Assembly (NCBI GenBank): GCA_963746185.1
Contig: CAVVAE010000003.1
Location: forward strand, 24,477-88,476
Source of the DNA: CAVVAE01 sp963746185
GTDB lineage: Bacteria; Actinomycetota; Actinomycetes; Propionibacteriales; Nocardioidaceae
DNA length: 64,000 bases
Direction: 5' to 3'
A program made the position numbers and the translations under genes. Shown here one piece after another: positions 17,173 to 26,174 of the stretch; the stretch's first letter is position 1, and every line of letters starts with the position of its first letter. The notes below the pieces were generated by a model. That model had not been told where the DNA came from. It saw only the letters and a program-made list of their open reading frames with translations, and did not search any database.

Positions 17173-17757
17173 ATGGCGACGCAGGATCTCGACCACTCGG
17201 ACTCCTTGCTCGTCGACGAGATGAGACGCGGGAGCAGCGCGGCGCTAGCTGCGTTGTTCGACCGTCACGCCGATGCCGTCTACACCTTCTGCTTCAGACG
17301 CACCGCGTCGTGGCACGCCGCCGAGGACGCCACCTCGACGGTGTTCCTCGAACTGTGGCGCGGCCGAACGAAGGCGACGGCGTACGACGACTCGGCCCTG
17401 CCCTGGCTGTACGGCATAGCGCGAAACGTGTGCCGGACAACCGACAGGTCGGCCCGCCGGCTGACCAGGGCGTTGCGTCGGGTGCCGCATGAGGGGGCGG
17501 CATCCGGTGACGACATGGCCGATCGCGTCGTACGACGTGTGGACAGCGAGCGCCAGATGGCCGCCGTCCTCGCAGCCATCGCCGAACTGCCCGAACGAGA
17601 GCGCGACGTCTTCGAACTCGTCGTGTGGGCCGGCGAGAGCTACGAGGCGGCAGCCGCTGCGCTCGAGGTCCCGATCGGCACGGTCCGCTCCCGACTCTCA
17701 CGCGCTCGACGGCGGTTGTCCCTGGCAGTCGACGACAGCGATGAGCCTGCGCCGTGA
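17173..17757 (+). CDS. ECF-type RNA polymerase sigma factor
   Basis: 194 residues. ATG 17173 has GAGGGG at 6-base spacing; a GTG at 17149 would add eight residues. Region 2 covers about residues 20-90 (ALFDRHADAVYTFCFRRTAS, WHAAEDATSTVFLELWRGR), and region 4 covers about 125-185 (ELPERERDVFELVVWAGESY, then VPIGTVRSRLSRARRRL). No SnoaL-like C-terminal extension is present. It directs transcription of a small regulon, unknown here. The following gene encodes a single-pass membrane protein and is probably its partner. ECF factors usually act on their own promoter. Confidence 0.92.
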   Translation: MATQDLDHSDSLLVDEMRRGSSAALAALFDRHADAVYTFCFRRTASWHAAEDATSTVFLELWRGRTKATAYDDSALPWLYGIARNVCRTTDRSARRLTRALRRVPHEGAASGDDMADRVVRRVDSERQMAAVLAAIAELPERERDVFELVVWAGESYEAAAAALEVPIGTVRSRLSRARRRLSLAVDDSDEPAP

Positions 17758-17817
17758 TCACCGTGATCAGCCGTGACCCGGCCCGCCAGCCATCCACCAC
17801 GAGACGAAGGATCTGCC

Positions 17818-18789
17818 ATGTCTGAACGCAATGACCTCACCCCGCCGCCAGAGGAGCCACTTCCCGGCGAGAGCAAGCAAGCTATCCGAGCCCGGTTGCT
17901 CGCGTCTGCCGACCAGCCGTCGATGTCGCCGGCCCGACGCTGGCTGATGCCCGCCCTGGCGGCCGCGGCCGTACTCATGATCGTGGCTGCGGGCGCCTTC
18001 GCTGTGAGCCGCGACGACAACTCAGGCGGCCCGGGCTCGCCGCAACCGCTGGCTCCGGCTGGTTCAGACTCCCCTGTGCCGGACGACATCACGTTCTCTG
18101 AGCCGGGTTGGACGTATTCTCCCGAACCAGAGCCGGACTATCCCAAGCCCCATTCGACGAACTACCCGACCGTCACGATCGATCCGACGATGACTCCCGA
18201 CCCTGGTGCGGTGACCGCGACCAGTTGCGACGACGAGATCGACAGTCTCCACGAACCCAGTCTGCGCGGGGCCTCCGTCACCGCCGAGCGGGATGCCGGC
18301 CGCGGTACGACCTACCTCTACGAGACCAAGTCGGCATGGGTCGTGTGCGACGACACGACGGCAGCCCCTGGGGGACCGCAGTCAGAGATGGGCTTCAGCC
18401 CCACTCTGGTGTCGTTCCATCAGAAGTCGGAGACCTACCAGCCTGACACCGGCACCCTCGGGATCAGCGAAAACTACATCTCCGACATCAACGGTGCCAT
18501 CGGGTCCGCGTACTTCTTTGCGGCTGGACGCGACTTCGACGGCGTCCAGGCGATCTCCTACAAGTTCCCGGACGGTCACACCGAGGACGCGGTCGTCGGA
18601 CAGAACGGGCTCTGGTCGATGAATTACCTCGTGACTGACCCCTCGACGGTCCGTCTCTACGCGGGTGGCCGCCAACTCGACCCGATCGAGGTCACCGTCC
18701 ACTACTCGCCAGGGGGCGGTGGTGGCACCGACACCTTCACCCTGCAGTGGGGCCTCAACACCTGCGCCCAGGTCAACCATGGTTGTTGA
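17818..18789 (+). CDS. Single-pass membrane protein paired with ECF sigma factor
   Basis: 323 residues from ATG 17818, with AAGGA upstream. A cytosolic stretch of about 45 residues (MSERNDLTPPPEEPLPGESK, then a basic helix) is followed by one membrane helix (LMPALAAAAVLMIVAAGAFA). A Pro/Ser-rich linker then leads to an extracellular domain of about 220 residues with several cysteines, ending QVNHGC. Position suggests an anti-sigma or stress-sensing partner. No zinc-binding HxxxCxxC anti-sigma motif is seen in the cytosolic part, so regulation would use a different kind of interaction. Function is inferred from context only. Confidence 0.65.
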   Translation: MSERNDLTPPPEEPLPGESKQAIRARLLASADQPSMSPARRWLMPALAAAAVLMIVAAGAFAVSRDDNSGGPGSPQPLAPAGSDSPVPDDITFSEPGWTYSPEPEPDYPKPHSTNYPTVTIDPTMTPDPGAVTATSCDDEIDSLHEPSLRGASVTAERDAGRGTTYLYETKSAWVVCDDTTAAPGGPQSEMGFSPTLVSFHQKSETYQPDTGTLGISENYISDINGAIGSAYFFAAGRDFDGVQAISYKFPDGHTEDAVVGQNGLWSMNYLVTDPSTVRLYAGGRQLDPIEVTVHYSPGGGGGTDTFTLQWGLNTCAQVNHGC

Positions 18790-18840
18790 TTTGACGGAGT
18801 GAGAGGACGGCGAAGCCGTCGGCTCATTCCGCCAAATCAA
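18786..18840 (+). terminator. Long hairpin overlapping the stop codon
   Basis: TTGATTTGACGGAGTGAG at the left pairs with CTCATTCCGCCAAATCAA at the right (16 of 18 bases), and an inner GACGGC/GCCGTC hairpin fills the loop. The left arm begins inside the last codons of the preceding gene. A second GGGCCTG/CAGGCCC hairpin follows at 18844-18874. There is no T-run, so this may be a Rho-independent-like or RNA-stabilising structure. Confidence 0.6.
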
Positions 18841-18843
18841 AGG

Positions 18844-18874
18844 GGGCCTGGCGCGGCGCAGCCGTGACAGGCCC
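18844..18874 (+). terminator. Second hairpin after the sigma-partner gene
   Basis: GGGCCTG and CAGGCCC arms of 7 bases around a GC-rich loop of 17 bases, directly after the longer hairpin. No T-run is seen. The rest of the 250-base gap up to 19039 must hold the sdh promoter, which I cannot place with confidence. Confidence 0.4.
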
Positions 18875-19039
18875 TCAAGCCACGTGCGGCCGATGCCGTA
18901 CTCCTCTCCATCAGCCGTGAGGTGTCTACAAACTCACATGACCTGGGCGTACGTGTCAGCGAGCGCAGCGGTAAAGTCCGAGCCAGCCGAGGATGGGACT
19001 GCGACCACCGCATCGTGACGAGCTGAAGGAAGCCAACGC

Positions 19040-19828
19040 ATGTCGACAGGAGTCATGGGGCCGGGCCGCGCCCGCATACCAGCGAAGACGTTCCGTCAGG
19101 ACCGCTGGTGGATCGTGCCCTTGGCAACCTTCGTGGTGTTCACGGCGTTCGTCATCTACGCAACGTGGCGGGCCTTCGCGGGAGAGCACTACTACTCGGC
19201 TCCCTACATCTCCCCGCTCTACTCCCCTTGCCTCACCGACAGTTGCGTCGAGGGCTCTTCGGACTTCGGACAGCCCTTCTCTTGGTGGAACCTCTCCCCC
19301 GCGTTGCTCATCCTGATCTTCCCACTCGGGTTCCGGCTGACCTGTTACTACTACCGGAAGGCCTACTACCGGTCGTTCTGGCTCTCCCCACCCGCGTGTG
19401 CCGTCGCCGAGCCGCACCGCAACTACACCGGTGAGACACGGCTCCCGCTGATCCTGCAGAACATCCACCGCTACTTCTGGTACGCCGCCATCGTGGTCTC
19501 GCTGATCCTGACCTACGACGTCGTACTCGCCTTCCGCGACGAGCACGAGGAGTGGGGGCACATGGGCCTCGGCACGGTGATCTTCGTGATCAACATCGTG
19601 CTGATCTGGCTCTACACCTTGTCGTGTCACTCCTGTCGACATGCGGTCGGTGGGCGCCTCCGGCACTTCTCCAAGCATCCGTTGCGCTACAAGCTGTGGA
19701 CCGGCGTCTCGAAGCTCAACCTGAGCCACGCCAAGTATGCGTGGCTGTCCCTCTTCTCGGTCGCGTTTGCTGACCTCTATGTCTACCTGTTGTCCACCGG
19801 CGCCTTCGACGACCCGAGGTTCTTCTGA
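19040..19828 (+). CDS. sdhC: Succinate dehydrogenase membrane anchor (cytochrome b-like)
   Basis: 262 residues with about five membrane helices: WWIVPLATFVVFTAFVIYA, LSPALLILIFPLGFRLTCYY, YFWYAAIVVSLILTYDVVLA, TVIFVINIVLIWLYTLSCHS and LSLFSVAFADLYVYLL. Several His residues (for example QNIHRYFWY and CRHAVGG) could bind haem. It is first in a tight sdhC-sdhA-sdhB operon. The order and the single fused anchor match the mycobacterial Rv0249c-Rv0247c enzyme rather than the classic two-anchor type. It passes electrons from succinate to menaquinone in the cytoplasmic membrane. Confidence 0.85.
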   Translation: MSTGVMGPGRARIPAKTFRQDRWWIVPLATFVVFTAFVIYATWRAFAGEHYYSAPYISPLYSPCLTDSCVEGSSDFGQPFSWWNLSPALLILIFPLGFRLTCYYYRKAYYRSFWLSPPACAVAEPHRNYTGETRLPLILQNIHRYFWYAAIVVSLILTYDVVLAFRDEHEEWGHMGLGTVIFVINIVLIWLYTLSCHSCRHAVGGRLRHFSKHPLRYKLWTGVSKLNLSHAKYAWLSLFSVAFADLYVYLLSTGAFDDPRFF

Positions 19829-19830
19829 AC

Positions 19831-21705
19831 ATGAGCACGCCATCCGAACAGAACCCGGCACGCCACCCGATGACGGGCAACGTGCTGAGCAGCGACTCCC
19901 CGTCTGAGCCGCACGGCTTTGAAGAGCACACGTACGACGTCGTGGTCATCGGCGCCGGCGGGGCCGGGCTGCGCGCCGCGATCGCCGCCAACGACGCCGG
20001 CGCACGCACGGCCATCGTCTGCAAGTCACTGTTGGGCAAGGCGCACACCGTGATGGCCGAAGGCGGCATCGCAGCCTCGATGGGCAACGTCTACCCCGAG
20101 GACAATTGGAAGGTTCACTTCCGCGACACCATGCGCGGCGGCAAGATGCTCAACAACTGGCGGATGGCTCAGTTGCACGCCCAAGAAGCACCCGAGCGAG
20201 TGATGGAGCTCGAGGACTGGGGAGCACTGTTCGACCGGACCCCTGACGGTCTGATCTCCCAGCGCGACTTCGGCGGCCACCGCTACGCTCGCCTCGCCCA
20301 CGTCGGGGACCGCACCGGGCTCGAGATGATCCGCACTCTGCAACAGCGCGCTGTCGCTGTCGGGATCGACGTGTTCATGGAGTGCACGGTCACCGAGATC
20401 TTCAAGGATGGCGACCGGGTCTCCGGAGCCTTCGCCTACTGGCGCGAGTCCGGTCGGTTCATCGTCTTCAAGACTCCGAACGTGGTGCTCGCCACCGGCG
20501 GCATCGGCAAGTCCTACCAGGTCACCAGCAACTCCTGGGAGTACACCGGCGACGGCCACTCGTTGGCGCTGCGCACCGGTGCCTCGCTCATCAACATGGA
20601 GTTCGTGCAGTTCCACCCCACCGGCATGGTCTGGCCACCGTCGGTCCGCGGTCTCCTCGTCACCGAGTCCGTTCGCGGAGATGGCGGGGTGCTGCGCAAC
20701 TCCGAAGGCAAGCGCTTCATGTTCGACTACATCCCGGAGTTCTTCAAAGCCGAGACCGCCGACAGTGAAGAAGAAGGCGACCGCTGGTACGACGACAAGA
20801 CCAACAACCGGCGGCCACCCGAGCTGCTCCCTCGTGACGAGGTCGCGCGAGCGATCAACTCCGAGATCAAGGCGGGTCGCGGATCCCCGCATGGCGGCGT
20901 CTTCCTCGACATCGCCTCACGTCGTACGCCGGAGTTCATCAAGCGCCGGCTGCCGTCGATGTACCACCAGTTCAAAGAGCTCGCTGACGTCGACATCACC
21001 GCCGAACCGATGGAGATCGGCCCGACCTGCCACTACGTCATGGGCGGCGTCGAGGTCGACGCCGACACCGGGCAGAGCATCGTCGAGGGGCTGTACGCCG
21101 CTGGCGAGGTGGCTGGCGGGATGCACGGGTCGAACCGGCTAGGCGGAAACTCGCTGTCTGACCTGCTCGTTTTCGGTCGCCGAGCTGGGCTCAACGCGGC
21201 GTACGCTGCCGAACGGACATCCGCGAACCGGCCCGTCGTGACCGACGACGAGGTGAAGGACGCAGCCGAGCGAGCGCTTGCTCCGTTCACTGTCGAAGGG
21301 GGCGAGAACCCCTACACGATCCAGAACGACCTGCAAGACATCATGCAGCGACTGGTCGGAATCATCCGGGACGCCGATGAGCTCTCGGAGTCGCTCCAGG
21401 AGATCGACGCGCTCCGCGAACGAGCCTCGCGCCTCTCCGTGGAGGGCAACCGCCAGTACAACCCTGGCTGGCACCTTGCGCTCGACCTCAGCAACATGCT
21501 CATCGTGTCGGAGTGCATCGCCAAGGCCGCGCTCGAGCGCAAGGAGTCACGAGGTGGCCACACCCGCGACGACTACCCCGGCCCTGACCGGTCCTGGGGC
21601 ACCGTGAACCTCGTGGAAACACTCGGCGAGGATGGCCACGTCGAGATCAAGCACCAACCACTGCCCGTCATGCCTGACGAGCTCAAGTCCATGTTCGAGC
21701 AGTGA
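19831..21705 (+). CDS. sdhA: Succinate dehydrogenase / fumarate reductase flavoprotein subunit
   Basis: 624 residues. The dinucleotide-binding motif VVIGAGGAGLRAAIAANDAG is near residue 35. The FAD-linking His lies in AHTVMAEGGIAAS. The FAD- and substrate-contact segments HRYARLAHVGDRTGLEM and MEFVQFHPTGM, with catalytic region GLLVTESVRGDGG, are present, and GMHGSNRLGGNSLSDLLVFG is near residue 430. All expected elements are intact. The gene begins two bases after sdhC and is followed within 13 bases by sdhB. It oxidises succinate on the cytosolic face of the complex. Confidence 0.95.
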   Translation: MSTPSEQNPARHPMTGNVLSSDSPSEPHGFEEHTYDVVVIGAGGAGLRAAIAANDAGARTAIVCKSLLGKAHTVMAEGGIAASMGNVYPEDNWKVHFRDTMRGGKMLNNWRMAQLHAQEAPERVMELEDWGALFDRTPDGLISQRDFGGHRYARLAHVGDRTGLEMIRTLQQRAVAVGIDVFMECTVTEIFKDGDRVSGAFAYWRESGRFIVFKTPNVVLATGGIGKSYQVTSNSWEYTGDGHSLALRTGASLINMEFVQFHPTGMVWPPSVRGLLVTESVRGDGGVLRNSEGKRFMFDYIPEFFKAETADSEEEGDRWYDDKTNNRRPPELLPRDEVARAINSEIKAGRGSPHGGVFLDIASRRTPEFIKRRLPSMYHQFKELADVDITAEPMEIGPTCHYVMGGVEVDADTGQSIVEGLYAAGEVAGGMHGSNRLGGNSLSDLLVFGRRAGLNAAYAAERTSANRPVVTDDEVKDAAERALAPFTVEGGENPYTIQNDLQDIMQRLVGIIRDADELSESLQEIDALRERASRLSVEGNRQYNPGWHLALDLSNMLIVSECIAKAALERKESRGGHTRDDYPGPDRSWGTVNLVETLGEDGHVEIKHQPLPVMPDELKSMFEQ

Positions 21706-21718
21706 GGGAGACGCACTG

Positions 21719-22492
21719 ATGGGATACGACCTCAAGCTTCGCATCTGGCGCGGCGACAAGTCGGGCGGCGAGCTCGGCGACTACACCGTCGCGGTAGAGG
21801 AAGGGGAGGTAGTGCTCGACGCGATCCACCGGCTGCAGGCGACTCAGGCCGGGGACCTCGCGGTGCGATGGAACTGCAAGGCAGGCAAGTGCGGCTCGTG
21901 CAGTGCCGAGATCAACGGCAAGCCACGGCTGATGTGCATGACACGGCTGACCGACTTCGATGCGTCCGAGACCATTACCGTCACGCCGTTGCGCACGTTC
22001 CCGATCATCCGCGACCTGGTCTGCGACGTCTCGTTCAATTACGAGAAAGCCAAGCAGGTACCAGCGTTCGCGCCCATCCCCCGCGACGCTGACGGCAAAC
22101 GCCGAATGCAACAAGTCGAGGTCGAGCGCGGCCAAGAGTTCCGCAAGTGCATCGAGTGCTTCTTGTGCCAGGACGTCTGCCACGTCATCCGCGACCACGA
22201 CGACAACAAGGAGTCGTTCGCGGGCCCACGGTTCTTCCTGCGGTACGCCGAGCTCGACATGCACCCGCTCGACACCAACGACCGCCGCCAGCTGGCGCAG
22301 GATGCCGCAGGTATCGGGATGTGCAACATCACCAAGTGCTGCACCGAGGTGTGCCCCGAAGGGATCAAGATCACAGACAACGCGATCATCCCGATGAAGG
22401 AACGTGTCGCTGACCGCAAGTACGACCCGCTCGTCTGGCTTGGCTCGAAGATCTTCACCCGCGGCGACCGCGCCGGCCGCTCGGAGGTCTGA
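21719..22492 (+). CDS. sdhB: Succinate dehydrogenase / fumarate reductase iron-sulfur subunit
   Basis: 257 residues. The N-terminal [2Fe-2S] domain has WNCKAGKCGSCSAEING, followed by LMCMTRL. The C-terminal domain has CIECFLCQDVCHV and CNITKCCTEVCPEGIKI, for the [4Fe-4S] and [3Fe-4S] clusters. Together with sdhC and sdhA this makes a complete respiratory complex II. The tail after residue 235 (DPLVWLGSKIFTRGDRAG) is typical of the mycobacterial type. It is last in the operon. Confidence 0.95.
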   Translation: MGYDLKLRIWRGDKSGGELGDYTVAVEEGEVVLDAIHRLQATQAGDLAVRWNCKAGKCGSCSAEINGKPRLMCMTRLTDFDASETITVTPLRTFPIIRDLVCDVSFNYEKAKQVPAFAPIPRDADGKRRMQQVEVERGQEFRKCIECFLCQDVCHVIRDHDDNKESFAGPRFFLRYAELDMHPLDTNDRRQLAQDAAGIGMCNITKCCTEVCPEGIKITDNAIIPMKERVADRKYDPLVWLGSKIFTRGDRAGRSEV

Positions 22493-22655
22493 GCTTTCAG
22501 CACTCGTTCGATTTTGTATGCAGTTCGAAGTCTCAGGTGAGCGTGCATGGTCGAAACCGCGAGAGCGCAACGTCTCACCGACGGCACGCGACCTCCGAGC
22601 GTGCAAACTCCTCCAGCGCAGGCAGAGACCTACCGACACCTTTAGGCTCGGCTTC

Positions 22656-23762
22656 GTGTCGAGACTGTGGAAGGTCTACTCCGGATTGCGCCGCTGGACG
22701 CGGTTGCGTGCGACGGGTGACGGGATCCGGCTCTTCGAAGGCGCTGACCTCGGGCGCAGCGTCGATCGGCTTGCGGAGTCTCTCGGCGGCCGGGCCGGGA
22801 TCGACGAAGTACTGGCAGACCTCGATCGCAACGCCGTGGTGGTCGACATACCCGCGACTGCTGCCACCTACGGGTTTCGCTGGGACGATGCCGATTCCGG
22901 TGATGCGGAGTGGTGGCCTCAGGGCATCACCACGTCGGCCGACGCAAGCGACGCCGAGGACATCAGGGGACGCAAGCTCGTGGTGGTGGCGTGGTACGCC
23001 AAGCGGCTCAAAGGACTGACCAAGGGTGTGCGCCTGAGCTTCGCCGATGTCACGGACGAGAGTGCGCCGCGCTACCGACATGTGCTGCTCGTCGAACCAT
23101 CGAGGAACTGGCTGACACGCAAGGTGTCGATGCGTCCAGTGCCGGTGCACGCCGGCGGGATCCTCTGGTACGGACCGTCGATTCTCGTGGCGGACACCAG
23201 CGGCGGCTTCCGCACGTTCCAGGTGGACGACATCCTGCGCGTCGACGGCGACGGCTGGCGCGGCTACCAGTACGTGATGCCCCAGCGGACGTCGTACAAG
23301 GCCGTGAACGACCGCGGCTTCTCGCCCTTCAGGTTTTCGTTCGTCTCGCTGGACCGCAGCGGACCTGACCACCAGCTGATCGCCGGCGAGTACGGCGGCA
23401 CCGGCACCAAGAACCGGCTGATCCGTTTCCGCTTCGACGCAGCGAAGACGGCGCTCGCGATGGACGACGGTGTGTCACGGCCCGAGGAGATCGTGCTCGA
23501 CGGGCTGACCCACATGCAGGGTGCGACCGTCGTTCGCGGCACGTACTACCTCTCGACGAGCCGCGGCGGCAAGACACCGGGCACGTTGTGGGTTCGGCCG
23601 CCTGGTGAAGAAGTTCGCGAGTACCGCGGCGTGCTGGCGATCGGACCCGAGGACCTCACGTACTGGCCGCAGCGTGATGAGCTGTGGAACTGCTCGGAGT
23701 ACGTCCAGAAGCGCTACGTCTACTCGATGCCCCTCGCCACCTTCTCCGAATCGCCTGACTGA
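22656..23762 (+). CDS. Conserved hypothetical protein, possibly beta-propeller-like
   Basis: About 368 residues from GTG 22656 (VSRLWKVYSGLRRWTRL); the frame is open further upstream, but that part looks non-coding and overlaps sdhB. Repeated beta-strand patterns are visible: VVVAWYAKRLKGLTKGVRLS, RYRHVLLVEPS, VHAGGILWYGPSILVADTSG, LTHMQGATVVRGTYYLSTSR and LAIGPEDLTYWPQRDELWNC. I recognise this general pattern from uncharacterised secreted actinobacterial proteins, though this copy has no signal peptide in the chosen frame. A propeller fold is a guess. No enzyme motif is seen. Confidence 0.65.
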   Translation: MSRLWKVYSGLRRWTRLRATGDGIRLFEGADLGRSVDRLAESLGGRAGIDEVLADLDRNAVVVDIPATAATYGFRWDDADSGDAEWWPQGITTSADASDAEDIRGRKLVVVAWYAKRLKGLTKGVRLSFADVTDESAPRYRHVLLVEPSRNWLTRKVSMRPVPVHAGGILWYGPSILVADTSGGFRTFQVDDILRVDGDGWRGYQYVMPQRTSYKAVNDRGFSPFRFSFVSLDRSGPDHQLIAGEYGGTGTKNRLIRFRFDAAKTALAMDDGVSRPEEIVLDGLTHMQGATVVRGTYYLSTSRGGKTPGTLWVRPPGEEVREYRGVLAIGPEDLTYWPQRDELWNCSEYVQKRYVYSMPLATFSESPD

Positions 23763-23824
23763 GCGCGGACCGATTGAGCACGGGCTGGTCGGACGAATCG
23801 GGGCCAGCGGCGTACGGTGAAGTC

Positions 23825-24112
23825 ATGGCAAGTGTGCTGACGCAGGACCAGATCTCCGAGGCCCTCGACTCACTGAGTGGCTGGACGCTCGAGGGTGGCG
23901 ACACGATCCGGCGAGATGTCACGGCAGACTCTTTCGCGGGTGGGATCTCGCTCGTCGACCAGGTCGCCGTCATCGCTGACGCGATGGACCACCACCCCGA
24001 CATCGACATCCGCTGGACGACGATCACGTTTCGGCTGTCCACGCACTCCGCGGGCGGGTTGACTCACAACGACTTCCGGCTGGCTGCCGAGATCGACCGA
24101 CTCGCTCCCTGA
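23825..24112 (+). CDS. Pterin-4a-carbinolamine dehydratase
   Basis: 95 residues from ATG 23825. The active-site signature is complete: MDHHPDIDIRWTTITFRLST, then HSAGGLTHNDFRLA, with the paired His and the later His and Asp of the PCD/DCoH family. It dehydrates 4a-hydroxy-tetrahydropterins and recycles the cofactor of aromatic amino acid hydroxylases. No such hydroxylase is in this window. An upstream in-frame extension to 23774 is not conserved in the family and was left out. Confidence 0.9.
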   Translation: MASVLTQDQISEALDSLSGWTLEGGDTIRRDVTADSFAGGISLVDQVAVIADAMDHHPDIDIRWTTITFRLSTHSAGGLTHNDFRLAAEIDRLAP

Positions 24113-24197
24113 GCCCGCCTCTGGACCCCCAGCCCCCGCGGGGTAATACTGGAGAAGATCCCCGCGGAGACTCCGCGCCGGATCTGGAGGTCTCCAG

Positions 24198-24440
24198 ATG
24201 AAGATCAACCGCGTGACCGTCGTCCTCGTCAGTACTTTCCTCGCACTCATCGCGGCAACCGGAGTCGCCGCCGCATCGGGCGGCAACGATGCTCACAGCC
24301 AGAACGGCAAGAACAGTCCGGTGCAGGTCGGCAACTTCACGCCGTGGCACAGCAAGCCGACGCCGGTTCACGTGCAATACCGGCCACACGTGATGTGTGA
24401 CGAGCTCAATCACGGCGCCATGTACGACCAGCGCTCCTAG
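24198..24440 (+). CDS. Small secreted protein of unknown function
   Basis: 80 residues. A typical signal peptide (MKINRVTVVLVSTFLALIAA, then TGVAAASGG) with a likely cleavage after AxA is followed by about 50 mature residues rich in His, Asn and Pro, with one Cys. GGAGG lies 6 bases before the ATG. I recognise no family. Coding support comes from the clear ribosome site and signal peptide. Confidence 0.6.
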   Translation: MKINRVTVVLVSTFLALIAATGVAAASGGNDAHSQNGKNSPVQVGNFTPWHSKPTPVHVQYRPHVMCDELNHGAMYDQRS

Positions 24441-24522
24441 TCCACACGGCCAGGCTGTCTGCGTCTTCCTGACACGGTAGGGCTCGCGCGACCCTCATAC
24501 CTTGGGTTGAGATGATCGCGGC

Positions 24523-26172
24523 ATGGATGCTGACGTGATCGTGGTGGGTGCTGGGCTCGCCGGCTTGGTCGCCACCGCCGAACTGGCAGACGCCGGGCGC
24601 AAGGTCCTTCTTCTCGACCAGGAGCCCGAGACAAACTTCGGTGGCCAAGCGCACTGGTCGTTCGGTGGGTTGTTCCTCGTCGACTCCCCAGAGCAACGCC
24701 GGATGGGCATCCATGACTCGCACGACCTGGCGCTCCAGGACTGGATGGGGTCCGCGGGCTTCGACCGCCCCGAGGACCACTGGCCGCGCAAGTGGGCCGA
24801 TGCCTACATCGACTTCGCTGCCGGTGAGAAGCGCGCCTGGCTGCACGCGCAGGGCATGCGTTTCTTCCCCGTCGTCGGATGGGCGGAGCGCGGCGGCTAT
24901 CTGGCCACCGGCCACGGCAACTCGGTCCCTCGCTTCCACGTGACGTGGGGCACCGGACCCGGCGTGGTGGCGCCGTTCGAACGACGCGTCCGCGAGGCGG
25001 TGAGCCGCGGCCAAGTGCACCTGAGGTTCCGCCACCGCGTCGACGAGCTTGTCACCCATTCCGGAGAAGGCCGCGGCGTGCGAGGCACGCTGCTGGAAAC
25101 CAGCGCGCAGGCACGTGGCGCCGCGAGCTCGCGTACGCCGGTAGGCGAGTTCGAGCTCAACGCCCAGGCGGTCATCGTCACGTCGGGAGGGATCGGCGGC
25201 GACCACGACCTGGTCCGTCGCTGCTGGCCGGCTCGCCTCGGAACCCCTCCCCAGCACATGATCACCGGCGTCCCAAGGCACGTCGATGGCCGGATGCTCG
25301 GCATCACGGCGGACGCGGGCGGCAGGATCATCAACCCCGACAGGATGTGGCACTACGTCGAAGGCGTGCGCAACTGGAACCCGATCTGGGATGGCCACGG
25401 CATCAGGATCCTGCCTGGCCCGTCCTCAATGTGGTTCGACGCGACAGGTCATCGGCTACCTGCGCCGTTGTTCCCTGGCTTCGACACGTTGGGGACCCTG
25501 GGGCACCTGCGCTCGACCGGACACGACCACAGCTGGTTCGTACTGACTCAGAAGATCATCGAGAAGGAGTTCGCACTCTCGGGCTCTGAGCAAAACCCCG
25601 ACCTCACCGGCAAGAGCGTCCGCCAGGTACTGGGACGTGTCAGGTCAGGGGCGCCTGGCCCGGTCGAGGCCTTCAAACAACGAGGGGACGACTTCGTCGT
25701 GGCCGACACTCTCGACGAGCTCGTACGTGGGATGAATGCGCTGACCGACGTACCCCTCCTCGAGTACGACGATCTGCGACGTGAAATCGAAGCTCGCGAC
25801 CGTGAGCTGGCCAACGGTTTCGGCAAGGACGCCCAGATCATGGCGATCCGCAGCGCTCGCGCGTATCGCGGCGACAAGCTCGTGCGCGTCGCGTCGCCAC
25901 ACGGCATCCTCGACCCCAAGGCCGGGCCGCTGATCGCGGTGAAGCTGCACATCATCACCCGCAAGACACTCGGCGGGCTCGAGACGGATCTTGACGGTCG
26001 CGTCCTCACGGCTGAGGGCAACCCGCTGCCCGGGGTGTATGCAGCTGGTGAGGTCAGTGGCTTCGGAGGTGGCGGCATGCACGGCTACCGCGCATTGGAG
26101 GGCACGTTCCTCGGAGGTTGCATCTTCTCGGGTCGAGCAGCTGGGCGCGCCGCAGCAGCCGCAACGGCCTGA
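24523..26172 (+). CDS. FAD-binding dehydrogenase (fumarate reductase / ketosteroid dehydrogenase type)
   Basis: 549 residues. The N-terminal Rossmann motif VIVVGAGLAGLVATAELADA is followed by QEPETNFGGQAHWSFGGLFL. The C-terminal FAD-closing motif is VYAAGEVSGFGGGGMHGY, followed by LEGTFLGGCIFSGRAAGR. This matches the group annotated as FAD-binding dehydrogenase, related to 3-ketosteroid delta-1-dehydrogenases. The typical KstD catalytic Tyr pattern is not obvious, so I do not assign steroid activity. It stands alone; the next gene is convergent, 2 bases after the stop. Confidence 0.85.
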   Translation: MDADVIVVGAGLAGLVATAELADAGRKVLLLDQEPETNFGGQAHWSFGGLFLVDSPEQRRMGIHDSHDLALQDWMGSAGFDRPEDHWPRKWADAYIDFAAGEKRAWLHAQGMRFFPVVGWAERGGYLATGHGNSVPRFHVTWGTGPGVVAPFERRVREAVSRGQVHLRFRHRVDELVTHSGEGRGVRGTLLETSAQARGAASSRTPVGEFELNAQAVIVTSGGIGGDHDLVRRCWPARLGTPPQHMITGVPRHVDGRMLGITADAGGRIINPDRMWHYVEGVRNWNPIWDGHGIRILPGPSSMWFDATGHRLPAPLFPGFDTLGTLGHLRSTGHDHSWFVLTQKIIEKEFALSGSEQNPDLTGKSVRQVLGRVRSGAPGPVEAFKQRGDDFVVADTLDELVRGMNALTDVPLLEYDDLRREIEARDRELANGFGKDAQIMAIRSARAYRGDKLVRVASPHGILDPKAGPLIAVKLHIITRKTLGGLETDLDGRVLTAEGNPLPGVYAAGEVSGFGGGGMHGYRALEGTFLGGCIFSGRAAGRAAAAATA

Positions 26173-26174
26173 GG

